A stretch of DNA of 38,976 nt from Ruminiclostridium sp. (lineage in GTDB: Bacteria > Bacillota > Clostridia > Oscillospirales > Ruminococcaceae). The stretch covers positions 1 to 38,976 of the forward strand of contig JAFPUE010000127.1 in the NCBI GenBank assembly GCA_017395555.1, given 5' to 3'. Position 1 is the stretch's first letter, and each line of letters begins with the position of its first letter. The position numbers and the translations under genes were made by a program. Of this stretch, positions 7,431-16,628 are shown in pieces. A model generated the notes under the pieces. It saw only the letters and a program-made list of their open reading frames with translations, searched no databases and was not told the DNA's origin.

Positions 7431-9401
7431 ATGAACGCGAATGACATAAAATGGATAACCTCGGGCAATCTGGAACATAATCCTTTTTATTTCAGTATTC
7501 CCGAAAAGTTAGACAAATTCGGCTTTTGCATTGACATGAGCGGTTACGGCGAAGGCAAGACCGATAAGGCACAGATGTGCATTATAGATACCGCGAATAA
7601 GAAGGAAAAGCCCAATATCCTTATCGTATGCCCGGACGGCAGTAAGGAAAGCTGGTATCTCTGCCTGCTGAAGGGTGCGGGATTTGATTTCAAATTCGTA
7701 AATTCCGCAAACGATGCCGTTACGTTCTTCAGCCCCGAAATGTCAAACCTTATGCTGCTTGACGAAAAGGTGCTCACAGAAAGTGAAGGCTCCGCGTTTG
7801 AGACAGTAAGAAAAAGCGGCATACTCTGGGATCTCATGATAATCGACGCTGCCGGAGCGGCAGACGGCATTGACCCGTCCATATATACACAGAACCTCGG
7901 CATGAAAGCGGATAAGCTGCTTGTTTTCGCTCCCTATCCGTCCGAATACACAAAGGCACCCGACGGTATCAAGGATATTGTCAAGGCGGTACTCAGCGAC
8001 AGCTCACGCGCTTCCGCCGTTGACAGTTTCGCAATTGACGAGAAGGCTATGTCGTTCACAATGAATTCTCCGCTCGCCAACTACCCGAAGGAAGAAGCGA
8101 ATACCGGAAATATCAGGATAGTCAGCTACGCTTTCCCGGAGTCGGATATTCCCGCAAATCTGCACATAGACGATCAGGGCGGCAATCATTACCCGCACGG
8201 CGGAAACGTGTTCGAAGAGTATGACCTCCCCGAAAAGAACATCTACCGCAAGCCAGTATATACAAAGAACGACGCGGCAGTTCTCATAAAGAAGGACAAG
8301 AAGCTCGCGAAGTTCCTTGAAGTCATAGACGGCATTATGAAGTCGGACGACAAGACCGCTGTCGTGTATTTCAAGTCCGAAGCTACCGTAAGCTACGTCG
8401 AAAAGATACTCTCCGTGGTTTACCGCGATCAGACCTCAAACATTATCTACCTCGAAAAGACAAGGTTCGATATGATGCAGCTCAAGCAGTGGTACGAGGC
8501 CGGTTCCGCGAGCCCGATAAAGCTGCTCCTCGCTGCCGACAGACAGAGCGAGAGCATCGGCATTTTCCGCCCCATAACACACATAATCAACTACGAGCTT
8601 CCCGACAGCCCGGTTGAGCTCCAGCAGCGCTATGTGCGCAGAGGAGTTTCCGCCGGCGGCGCAGCTCCGGAATTTATCATATTTCTCGACGACAACGGCA
8701 TATTCGACAGCAGAGTGCTCGGCAAGGTAATTGCCGGAAACCTCTACAAGGCGTTCAGAATGAACGTTCCGTCGGAGAATGTGCTCTTCGCTGTTGACGG
8801 CATAGAGCAGATACTCACCGATATGCTGATAGATGTCAAGTATGTCGCGGATTATACTGCCGCGGTGGGAGCAAGCTTCGACACCATAGCGAAGTTCCGC
8901 CACGATTACAATATCCCCGCTTCAAGAAACCTAACGAACGCCGCAACCACACACAGCTATTCGCAGCACAAGCTCGAAACGCTCGCAAAGGCGCTCGGAG
9001 TCAGCGATCTTATCGCAAGCAAAGATGTTGACAAGGCTGCGCTTACCGCTAAAATAGCCGAAAAGGTAAAGCAGATACGCTCCGGCTTCTCATATTTCGA
9101 CAAGGATATGTCGGTAAAGACAATACCGCATAAAACCGCACAGAACAGCGAATTCAAGCAGTTCGAGAGCTTCCTTGAGGGGAATCCGTTCAACCTCGGT
9201 CTGAGAAACGCACAGAACGAGCTGAAACAGGCTGTGAGCGGAAAGAACGGCTTTGCTCCGATAAGAGATGTCATAGCGGAAATACCCGACGCGCTCAAAT
9301 CCGCGGTACTGTACAATATCTGGGTATATTGGCATAAGGCGCTGAAAGTCGGCGGTTCTTACGCAGAATTCTTAAAATCTTACAACGAAGGGGTGATCTG
9401 A
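7431..9401 (+). CDS. Degenerate SNF2/SF2 helicase-like protein
   Basis: This 656-residue protein has the outline of a superfamily 2 (SNF2-like) helicase. Motif I is D35-M-S-G-Y-G-E-G-K43-T44, an intact Walker A. Motif Ia lies near NILIVCPDG. Motif II reads WDLMIID139-A-A-G where DEAH or DEGH is expected, so the catalytic Glu is missing. The second RecA-like lobe follows (TAVVYFKSEATV, then THIINYELPDSPVELQQRYVRRG), with motif VI reduced to Q399-R400-Y-V-R403-R404-G. The last ~190 residues are unassigned. ATP binding looks possible; hydrolysis is doubtful. The ATG follows AAAGGGTGG, and the stop lies 1 nt before the next gene, indicating tight coupling to the GHKL ATPase. I infer a two-protein machine and do not assign a named system. 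Confidence 0.75.
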   Translation: MNANDIKWITSGNLEHNPFYFSIPEKLDKFGFCIDMSGYGEGKTDKAQMCIIDTANKKEKPNILIVCPDGSKESWYLCLLKGAGFDFKFVNSANDAVTFFSPEMSNLMLLDEKVLTESEGSAFETVRKSGILWDLMIIDAAGAADGIDPSIYTQNLGMKADKLLVFAPYPSEYTKAPDGIKDIVKAVLSDSSRASAVDSFAIDEKAMSFTMNSPLANYPKEEANTGNIRIVSYAFPESDIPANLHIDDQGGNHYPHGGNVFEEYDLPEKNIYRKPVYTKNDAAVLIKKDKKLAKFLEVIDGIMKSDDKTAVVYFKSEATVSYVEKILSVVYRDQTSNIIYLEKTRFDMMQLKQWYEAGSASPIKLLLAADRQSESIGIFRPITHIINYELPDSPVELQQRYVRRGVSAGGAAPEFIIFLDDNGIFDSRVLGKVIAGNLYKAFRMNVPSENVLFAVDGIEQILTDMLIDVKYVADYTAAVGASFDTIAKFRHDYNIPASRNLTNAATTHSYSQHKLETLAKALGVSDLIASKDVDKAALTAKIAEKVKQIRSGFSYFDKDMSVKTIPHKTAQNSEFKQFESFLEGNPFNLGLRNAQNELKQAVSGKNGFAPIRDVIAEIPDALKSAVLYNIWVYWHKALKVGGSYAEFLKSYNEGVI

Positions 9402-9402
9402 G

Positions 9403-12400
9403 ATGAGCTATGAAGAAAGCAAGGCGCAGGAATACAGGTTTAACGAGCTGAAAAAGTGTATCGGCGACTTTTATGTTGCGCACGACGAAGGCAATATCGA
9501 AGAACGCGATGCCGCCCTTAAAAAGGTGCAGAACGCCCTGTTCACCGGAAGCTCCGACAGTGAGCCTTTCAAGGATTATTTCAACGAGGCTTTCCAGGGC
9601 AGAACAGTGTTCAATACCCTGCTCAGCATCAATGACTATCCGAAGGAGAGCATACTCCGCGAGCTGCTGCAGAATACGTTCGGCTGCTCTTATGAGACAA
9701 AGGACGTAAAGGTCATAATGAATTTCAGCACCAAGCAGCATCAGGTAAGCCTGACCTACAACGAAGTCGGCTTCACCATGGATCAGATACTCTACTACCT
9801 GAGCTTCGGGCGAGGCGAGGTCGATGAGTCCAAGACCCGTGAAGGACGTTTCGGTGTCGGCGCAAAGAGCGTTTTCCTGAACGTTGAGTGGCTTTCGCTC
9901 AAATCAAACAATTTCAGCTTCAAGATAAAGAACAACAACGGTACTCTCGAAATTCTTGAGCTTGACCTGTTCGGTACGCAGTTTATAGGCACCGAGATCG
10001 TGTTCAAGGTAAGAGGCGAAGAGTTCCAGACGATAATGGACAACTTCCTCACCCTTACGGACAACAAGGGTGACTATATGAACCTTATGGAGCTCTGCTT
10101 CGCGTTCAACAGGAAGAAAGTCCTCGATATCCGTGACCCGCGCAAGCTCGAAGAGTCAAAGGACCGTACATTCAATATCGCTGTTATGGTTGACGGCGAG
10201 ATGAAGTCGGTTTATAAGATAATGCAGTACCAGAAGGAGGGCGACGACAACGCGACTATCCGCTTCCTCCAGAACGGCAAGAGCATCATAGACTTCCTCT
10301 GCTACGAGTCGGAGGGTTATTCGTACCTGATACCCTACGCTGTAGAGAGAACAAAGCGCGCGAGCATTGTAAAGCTGCTCATGCAGAAGTACAACTACTT
10401 CTCGACATACGAGCTCACAGGTCTTTACAAGGAGGACAACGAGGCGTTCAGAAACGAGCACCTCTCCGCGTTCTTCATAAGCGTCCCGAACAAGTATATC
10501 ACTCCGCACAGAACCGGAATACGCCACGACAGCGAGAACGAAGTAACGCAGCATATCCAGAAGGATCTGCGCGATATGATCGCCGCTTACAAGCAGTATT
10601 TCGTGCTCACTATGCAGGAGGTCAAGGATAAGCACGGATACTACTTCTTCTATCCGAAATCCTACGCGTTTGAGTTCTTCAAGAACTACATCAAAACAAG
10701 CAAATTCGGCAAGGAGATACAGTCTCCCTTCCAGAACAGCATCTCGCTCATATACCCCGAGGAGCGCCTTACCACGGATTACGAAACGCTCAAGGAGCGC
10801 GGCTTTCTGGCCAACGCCGAGCACGTTCCGCAGCTTGAGCACACCAACGGCACCGCTTATGACACCTACATCAAGCAGGCTCTCAACGATATGCACGAGA
10901 AGCTCAAGGACGAGGAAGAGCGTATCATCTACGTCGGATACGAGTGGGAGAACGAGGATTCCTCGGCTACCGGCAGAGAGTACCTTTATGAGTTCCTGCA
11001 CAACGGAATGACGTTCTATGTTTCCTCGAAGGTAACACCGAACGTTTCCGATAATATGCTGTACTACGGTTTTACCTCCGTGGCGGCTAAAATGGCGGGA
11101 GAGTTCATGAAGGACAGCATCGTCCACAACGACGATGAGCTCGAACGTCTGCTTGCTATGTACGATGAGATATACCATGAGGACTACAAGATAGTAATGA
11201 AATACTATCAGTTCTATATCTCTCATGGCGAGGAGCAGCAGCGTTACGAAGTGTCCAAGATGGACATCAAGAATATCGACAACGCTATGCACGCGATACA
11301 GAAGCGTCAGCACCGTTTCGATACGCACCAGAATTACAACGAAGTCGTTTCCATGCTCATAAATACGTTTACGCAGGGCAAGGATACGATGACGTTCCTC
11401 AGAGAGATAAAGGAGCAGGGCGGCAAGGTTACGCTCCAGCTCGATATCAACAAGCGCTACCGCTTCAGCGCTTACGGCAAGCAGTTCATGATCCCGCCGA
11501 ACATCACCAACGCGGATATGCTTGATATAATCGGTGATTTCGGAACGCTGATAAAGTGCGGTATGCTCAACGGCAAGAAGTTTGACTTCGAGCACACAAA
11601 GAGTCGCTATGCGTTTGACCCCGAGCTTCTTGCGAAGATGTTCGGAAGCGAGGAGCTTCCCTCTACGGTAATAAACGAGCGTGTCGCAAGACTGTTCGTA
11701 TGCGATCTCAAAACCGACAGAGTAGCTATTGTAGGCGACGAGGACAAGATCGTCAAGATCGTGGAGATAGGCGAGGAGATCACGCAGGAAATGCGTGAAG
11801 CGGCAAAGAAGTACGTCTTCCTGCGCTCCGACTGCACCAAGCCGGACTTCGCTGATGTTGCCGAGTACGTTATCACCGGAAAGAACGAGCAGCTTCTCAG
11901 CAAGCATTATATGACCGCGCAGGAGCCCAACAGAGTTATTCCGGATCAGATACCGTTCATCCTCAAGCCGCTGCCGGCTATAACAAAGGACGAATTTGCG
12001 TACCTGCGCGCGCAGAGCCGTGCAGCCGCTCAGTTTGCGGAAAGCAAGAACTACCGCAATTACTTCGCAAAGGACATCAACGGCAAGCTGTTCGGTTACG
12101 GCGGCTGCTGTCCGGTATGCGGATTCGAGTCCCGCGCGATAAACTGCTTCGGACTGAAGGATTTCGAGGTGGAGATACTCACCGAGGACAGCGAAAAGCT
12201 GTTCAGACTCTCGCTTTACCTCTGCGCTAACGATGCCGCAATATCCGGCGGCTGGCTCATAACAAATGTCACCATAGGCGGAATGTCACCGATAAAGTGG
12301 CTTGAAGGGATACAGTCGGTAGATGTCATCCCGCCCGAGTTCCTTCTCTGCCACATCAGCTACCGCTCGCAGTATTCAAACGATATCCTCGGCGGCAGCT

Positions 12401-12501
12401 CCAACGCAGTCGGCGAAGTAATGTTTGAACCCGAACTTGGCGAGCTTGACGTTACCCTCTCCCCGCTCATGGCAGCTAAATGGGTGGAAGATAACACCTG
12501 A
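9403..12501 (+). CDS. GHKL (Hsp90/MORC-type) ATPase-domain protein with C-terminal zinc knuckle
   Basis: This 1032-residue protein begins with a Bergerat-fold ATPase domain: N box R86-E87-L-L-Q-N91, G1 box N120-E-V-G123-F (Asn replaces the usual Asp of DxGxG), and G2 box GRFGVGAKS (148-156). The E87 general base and N91 Mg ligand are present, so ATP binding and perhaps hydrolysis are plausible. The central ~700 residues match nothing I recognise. Near the end, C902-C903-P-V-C906 with later Cys/His (around LYLCAND and LCHIS) suggests a zinc-binding module. GHKL ATPases of the MutL/MORC branch are known to occur beside SF2 helicases in restriction-like systems; that parallel is inference here. 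An AAGGGG ribosome site lies in the end of the preceding gene. No nuclease domain was seen. Confidence 0.75.
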   Translation: MSYEESKAQEYRFNELKKCIGDFYVAHDEGNIEERDAALKKVQNALFTGSSDSEPFKDYFNEAFQGRTVFNTLLSINDYPKESILRELLQNTFGCSYETKDVKVIMNFSTKQHQVSLTYNEVGFTMDQILYYLSFGRGEVDESKTREGRFGVGAKSVFLNVEWLSLKSNNFSFKIKNNNGTLEILELDLFGTQFIGTEIVFKVRGEEFQTIMDNFLTLTDNKGDYMNLMELCFAFNRKKVLDIRDPRKLEESKDRTFNIAVMVDGEMKSVYKIMQYQKEGDDNATIRFLQNGKSIIDFLCYESEGYSYLIPYAVERTKRASIVKLLMQKYNYFSTYELTGLYKEDNEAFRNEHLSAFFISVPNKYITPHRTGIRHDSENEVTQHIQKDLRDMIAAYKQYFVLTMQEVKDKHGYYFFYPKSYAFEFFKNYIKTSKFGKEIQSPFQNSISLIYPEERLTTDYETLKERGFLANAEHVPQLEHTNGTAYDTYIKQALNDMHEKLKDEEERIIYVGYEWENEDSSATGREYLYEFLHNGMTFYVSSKVTPNVSDNMLYYGFTSVAAKMAGEFMKDSIVHNDDELERLLAMYDEIYHEDYKIVMKYYQFYISHGEEQQRYEVSKMDIKNIDNAMHAIQKRQHRFDTHQNYNEVVSMLINTFTQGKDTMTFLREIKEQGGKVTLQLDINKRYRFSAYGKQFMIPPNITNADMLDIIGDFGTLIKCGMLNGKKFDFEHTKSRYAFDPELLAKMFGSEELPSTVINERVARLFVCDLKTDRVAIVGDEDKIVKIVEIGEEITQEMREAAKKYVFLRSDCTKPDFADVAEYVITGKNEQLLSKHYMTAQEPNRVIPDQIPFILKPLPAITKDEFAYLRAQSRAAAQFAESKNYRNYFAKDINGKLFGYGGCCPVCGFESRAINCFGLKDFEVEILTEDSEKLFRLSLYLCANDAAISGGWLITNVTIGGMSPIKWLEGIQSVDVIPPEFLLCHISYRSQYSNDILGGSSNAVGEVMFEPELGELDVTLSPLMAAKWVEDNT

Positions 12502-12514
12502 GCTCTGCGCTGAC

Positions 12515-12537
12515 GCGGCGGGGAACGCCCCGCGGCG
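12515..12537. repeat. 23-bp GC-rich palindromic element, copy 2
   Basis: It is identical over 23 bases to 4603-4625 and begins 14 bp past the stop of the GHKL gene. It lies between that stop and the terminator at 12571. Confidence 0.65.
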
Positions 12538-12570
12538 AATGACCGTAACACGGGAATTAGTTAAAAAGCA

Positions 12571-12611
12571 AAAAGTGTCCTGCTTTTCAGAAAGCGGGAC
12601 GCTTTTGTTAT
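12571..12611 (+). terminator. Intrinsic terminator of the helicase/GHKL operon
   Basis: A 16-bp stem (12571-12586 with 12591-12606, two G-U pairs, 4-nt loop TCAG) ends in a TTTTGTT tail. The A-rich left arm could also serve the minus strand. Confidence 0.85.
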
Positions 12612-12684
12612 TGGGATTATAAAAATAGACAAATATCCGCCGTCAATGTGATGAGAAAATCGTATGAATAATATGTGAAAGTCA

Positions 12685-12713
12685 TTGACAAATAACCCGA
12701 TTTTTGCTAAACT
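12685..12713 (+). promoter_or_regulatory. Probable promoter of the ABC exporter operon
   Basis: A perfect TTGACA (12685-12690) lies 17 bp before TAAACT (12708-12713), a weaker -10 box. It sits about 40 bp before the first exporter gene. Confidence 0.65.
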
Positions 12714-12750
12714 TTATTTGTATGATTTTTGGAAAGGCTGATGCGAATAT

Positions 12751-14493
12751 ATGATAAAGAAACTGCTCAGAAGCGTAAGAGAGTTCAAAACCGTATCACT
12801 GTTAACGCCTGTATTCATGATAGGCGAAGTCATTATGGAAGTTATCATACCGCTGCTCATGGCAATGCTCGTCGATAACGGTATCAACGGCAACAACGGC
12901 ACAGGCGATATGAATTACATACTGATAATGGGCGGAGCACTCGTTGTGTGCTGCGTACTGTCGCTGTTCGCCGGTTTCGCCGGTGCAAAAACAGGTGCAA
13001 AGGCTGCTATGGGATTTGCCCGCAACCTGCGTAAGGATATGTTCTACCGCATACAGAACTTCTCGTTCTCGAATATTGACAAGTTCTCCACCGCGAGCCT
13101 TGTTACCCGCCTCACGACAGATGTTACGAGAGTACAGGACGCGTATCAGATGATACTGCGTATTGCCGTCAGAGCGCCTATAATGCTGGTATTCTCGCTG
13201 ATAATGGCGTTTATGGTAAACGCGCAGCTCTCGCTCGTGTTCCTGGTTGCAATACCGATACTCGGCATAGGTCTGCTGCTTATAATGAAAACCGTTCACC
13301 CCGTATTTGAGCGCGTGTTCAAGAGATATGACACGCTCAACAACGTGGTACAGGAAAACGTCAGCGGTATGCGCGTAGTCAAAGCGTTTGTAAGGGAAGA
13401 CTTTGAAAAGCAGAAATTCAGAAAAATATCCGGTGATATTTATAATGACTTTTCTTTTGCGGAGAAGGTTCTTGCATTCAACAACCCGCTTATGCTGTTC
13501 TGCGCTTACGGCGGTATGCTGCTTCTCGCATGGATAGGCGCGAACCTGATCGTAATTGACGGCTCCCTCACTACCGGCGAGCTCATGAGCATGACCACAT
13601 ACGCCATGCAGATACTCATGAACCTTATGATGCTTTCGATGATATTCGTTATGGTAACGATGTCGAGAGCTTCCGCCGAGCGTATCTGCGAGGTGCTTGA
13701 CGAGGAAAGCGATCTGTCTTCCCCCGACAACGCGTCGAACGATGTGAAAGACGGCTCGATCGAATTCAGGAACGTATCGTTTGAATACAAAAAGGGAAGC
13801 GGGAATTACGCGCTTTCTGATATAAATATAAAGATAAATTCGGGCGAGACGATAGGCATAATCGGCGGTACAGGCTCGTCAAAATCCACGCTCGTGCAGC
13901 TCATACCGAGACTGTATGACGTAAGCAAAGGCTCGATACTTGTCGGCGGAAGGGACGTAAGAGAGTACGATCTCGAAACGCTCCGTGACTCGGTGGCAAT
14001 GGTTCTCCAGAAGAACACGCTGTTCTCCGGAACAATAAAGGACAATCTGCAGTGGGGCAAGCTCAACGCGACGGACGAGGAAATGATCGAAGCATGCAAG
14101 CTGGCACAGGCAGACGGATTTATACGGGAGTTCCCCGACGGGTATGACACCTACATAGAGCAGGACGGCTCGAACGTTTCCGGCGGACAGAAGCAGAGAC
14201 TCTGTATTGCAAGAGCGCTGATGAAGAAGCCGAAGATACTGATACTCGACGACTCGACGAGCGCGGTAGATACCGCTACCGACGCGAATATACGAAAGGC
14301 GTTCAGAGAGCAGATACCCGATACCACAAAGCTCATAATCGCGCAGCGTATCTCCTCCGTAATGGACTCGGACAAGATACTTGTGCTTGACGGCGGAAAA
14401 GTCGTTGATTTCGGCACACATGAAGAACTCATGAATACCAGCAGCATCTATCGCGAGGTATATGAATCACAGAAGAAAGGAAGTGAGGAGTAA
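12751..14493 (+). CDS. ABC exporter half-transporter, subunit with degenerate catalytic residues
   Basis: This is a type IV ABC exporter half-transporter (580 aa): six membrane helices (residues ~15-310) followed by a nucleotide-binding domain. Walker A is G372-G-T-G-S-S-K378-S-T, with Ser in place of the Gly before Lys. The signature V476-S-G-G-Q is intact. Walker B ends D500-D501, so the catalytic Glu is Asp. The H-loop residue is Q532 (IAQR) rather than His. These are the substitutions known for the degenerate-site subunit of heterodimeric exporters such as TM287/288 and BmrCD. Its stop overlaps the start of the partner by one base (TAATG). Multidrug, lipid or peptide export is likely; the substrate is unknown. 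Confidence 0.92.
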   Translation: MIKKLLRSVREFKTVSLLTPVFMIGEVIMEVIIPLLMAMLVDNGINGNNGTGDMNYILIMGGALVVCCVLSLFAGFAGAKTGAKAAMGFARNLRKDMFYRIQNFSFSNIDKFSTASLVTRLTTDVTRVQDAYQMILRIAVRAPIMLVFSLIMAFMVNAQLSLVFLVAIPILGIGLLLIMKTVHPVFERVFKRYDTLNNVVQENVSGMRVVKAFVREDFEKQKFRKISGDIYNDFSFAEKVLAFNNPLMLFCAYGGMLLLAWIGANLIVIDGSLTTGELMSMTTYAMQILMNLMMLSMIFVMVTMSRASAERICEVLDEESDLSSPDNASNDVKDGSIEFRNVSFEYKKGSGNYALSDINIKINSGETIGIIGGTGSSKSTLVQLIPRLYDVSKGSILVGGRDVREYDLETLRDSVAMVLQKNTLFSGTIKDNLQWGKLNATDEEMIEACKLAQADGFIREFPDGYDTYIEQDGSNVSGGQKQRLCIARALMKKPKILILDDSTSAVDTATDANIRKAFREQIPDTTKLIIAQRISSVMDSDKILVLDGGKVVDFGTHEELMNTSSIYREVYESQKKGSEE

Positions 14494-16463
14494 TGCCGGC
14501 GAGAAGAAGAAAGCCCGAAGCAGGGCAGACTATGATGATAAAGCGCGGCGGTCCCGGCGGACCGAGAGCTGTCGGAAGCGGCGCAAAGCTCGATCCGAAG
14601 ACGCTGAAAAGGCTGCTCGGATATATATTCAAGGGCTATAAGCTGAGATTTTTCTTTGTATTCGTGTGCATCATCATCAATGCGCTCGCGGGTGTTGCCG
14701 CTTCGCTGTTCCTTCAGGAACTTATCGACGGTCACATCACTCCGCTTCTTGAAAGAAGGCTGGCGGGCGAGACGATAGTAAGCGAGGATTTTGTCCCGCT
14801 TCTGTGGGTCATAGCACGAATGGCGGTCATCTACATTGCGGGTATTATCTGCTCATTCCTGCAGCAGCGCATAATGGTCACGATATCGCAGGGAGTTCAG
14901 AAATCCATACGCGACGAGATGTTCGAAAAGATGCAGTCGCTCCCGATAAGCTATTTTGACCGCAACACCCACGGCGACATAATGAGCCACTACACCAACG
15001 ATATCGATACGCTGCGCCAGATGCTCTCGCAGAGCATACCGCAGGCGTTCTCGTCACTGATAACGATAGTGTCAGTATTTGTGGCGATGTGCGTTCTGAG
15101 CCTCCCGCTTACCGGATTTGTCATTGTTTCGCTTGTGGTTATGATGATGATAAGCGGAAAGATAGCATCCAAGAGCGGCAAATACTTCATGGCGCAGCAG
15201 ACCTCTATTGCGGAGGTAAACGGCTACATCGAGGAAATGATAAACGGTCAGAAGGTAGTAAAGGTGTTCAACCACGAGGAGCCTGCGAAGGAAGCCTTTG
15301 ACGAGCTCAACGAGGAGCTTTACACCAACGCACGCGAGGCGAACTCGTTCGCGAATATTCTCGGACCGATAAACAACAACTTGGGACATCTGCAATACGC
15401 GCTTATCGCCGTGCTCGGCGGTCTGCTTGCGATCAACGGTGTCGGCGGTCTGAAAATAGGCGGAATCGCGTCATTCTTACAGCTTTCCCGAAGCTTCACG
15501 ATGCCGATAAACCAGATAGTACAGCAGATCAACTTCATTATCATGGCGCTTGCCGGAGCGAAGCGTATATTCGAGCTTATAGATGAGGAGCCGGAGACGG
15601 ACGACGGATATGTAACGCTCGTAAACGCAAAAACAGACGCAAACGGCGAGATAACCGAGACAGAAGAGCATACCGGAATGTGGGCGTGGAAGCACCCGCA
15701 CGGCACCGGCGGAGTGACCTACACACCGCTCAAGGGCGAGGTCACGATGAATCAGGTGGATTTCGGCTACGTCGAGAACAAGATCGTTTTGCATGATGTA
15801 ACGCTGTACGCCGAGCCGGGTCAGAAGATAGCGTTCGTAGGCTCCACCGGAGCGGGCAAGACCACGATCACCAACCTGATCAACCGCTTTTACGATATCG
15901 CGGACGGAAAAATACGCTACGACGGAATAAATATCAACAAGATAAAGAAAGCCGATCTGCGCCGTTCGCTCGGAATGGTTCTCCAGAACACCAATCTTTT
16001 TACGGGTACAGTAAGGGAGAATATCCGCTACGGAAAGCTCGATGCAACGGACGAGGAGATCTACGCGGCGGCAAGACTCGCGAATGCGGACGACTTTATA
16101 CGCCGTCTGCCGCAGGGCTACGATACCATGCTGACCGAGAACGGAGCGCAGCTCTCGCAGGGACAGCGCCAGCTTATCGCAATAGCGCGTGCCGCGATCG
16201 CAGACCCGCCGGTAATGATACTCGACGAGGCTACATCGAGCATAGATACCCGTACCGAGGAGATCGTGCAGAAGGGTATGGACAGCCTCATGAAGGGCAG
16301 GACTGTATTCGTTATTGCGCACCGCCTCTCCACGGTCAAGAACTCCGATGTTATAATGGTTCTTGAACAGGGACGTATAATCGAGCGCGGCAACCACAAA
16401 AAGCTGCTCTCCGAAAAGGGCAGGTATTACAAGCTCTATACGGGCGCGTTTGAGCTTGACTGA
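14493..16463 (+). CDS. ABC exporter half-transporter, subunit with consensus catalytic residues
   Basis: This is the partner half-transporter (656 aa). A basic, Gly/Pro-rich cytoplasmic N-terminus of ~45 residues precedes six membrane helices. An insertion of about 40 residues (around 365-410) lies between the membrane and nucleotide-binding domains. Walker A is G450-S-T-G-A-G-K456-T-T, Walker B ends D578-E579, and the H-loop is H610 (IAHRLST), all consensus. The signature deviates: L554-S-Q-G-Q rather than LSGGQ. Paired with the upstream subunit, this gives one complete ATP site (this Walker motifs plus that VSGGQ) and one degenerate site (that D501/Q532 plus this LSQGQ). It is translated by coupling through the TAATG overlap. 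Confidence 0.93.
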   Translation: MPARRRKPEAGQTMMIKRGGPGGPRAVGSGAKLDPKTLKRLLGYIFKGYKLRFFFVFVCIIINALAGVAASLFLQELIDGHITPLLERRLAGETIVSEDFVPLLWVIARMAVIYIAGIICSFLQQRIMVTISQGVQKSIRDEMFEKMQSLPISYFDRNTHGDIMSHYTNDIDTLRQMLSQSIPQAFSSLITIVSVFVAMCVLSLPLTGFVIVSLVVMMMISGKIASKSGKYFMAQQTSIAEVNGYIEEMINGQKVVKVFNHEEPAKEAFDELNEELYTNAREANSFANILGPINNNLGHLQYALIAVLGGLLAINGVGGLKIGGIASFLQLSRSFTMPINQIVQQINFIIMALAGAKRIFELIDEEPETDDGYVTLVNAKTDANGEITETEEHTGMWAWKHPHGTGGVTYTPLKGEVTMNQVDFGYVENKIVLHDVTLYAEPGQKIAFVGSTGAGKTTITNLINRFYDIADGKIRYDGININKIKKADLRRSLGMVLQNTNLFTGTVRENIRYGKLDATDEEIYAAARLANADDFIRRLPQGYDTMLTENGAQLSQGQRQLIAIARAAIADPPVMILDEATSSIDTRTEEIVQKGMDSLMKGRTVFVIAHRLSTVKNSDVIMVLEQGRIIERGNHKKLLSEKGRYYKLYTGAFELD

Positions 16464-16549
16464 TATGCAGAAAATGCGTCTGACATGCCCCGAAATATGC
16501 AACAGTTCATAATATTTCCGGGAAACTGTACAGTAAAACAAAAATAATA

Positions 16550-16578
16550 TTGACGCAAACGCGGTTTTGCGGTATATT
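16550..16578 (+). promoter_or_regulatory. Probable promoter of the lipoprotein gene
   Basis: TTGACG (16550-16555) and TATATT (16573-16578) are spaced 17 bp apart, about 50 bp before the gene. A TATTAT at 16575-16580 is an alternative -10. No strong terminator separates this gene from the ABC operon. Confidence 0.65.
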
Positions 16579-16628
16579 ATAGATATGTACGGAAAAGATA
16601 AAGAAGAAAAGAAAGGACGATAAACAAA

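Noticed and set aside
10156..11907. 583-residue minus-strand open frame
   Set aside because: It is antisense to the GHKL ATPase gene and has Val/Leu/Arg-rich composition without domain marks.
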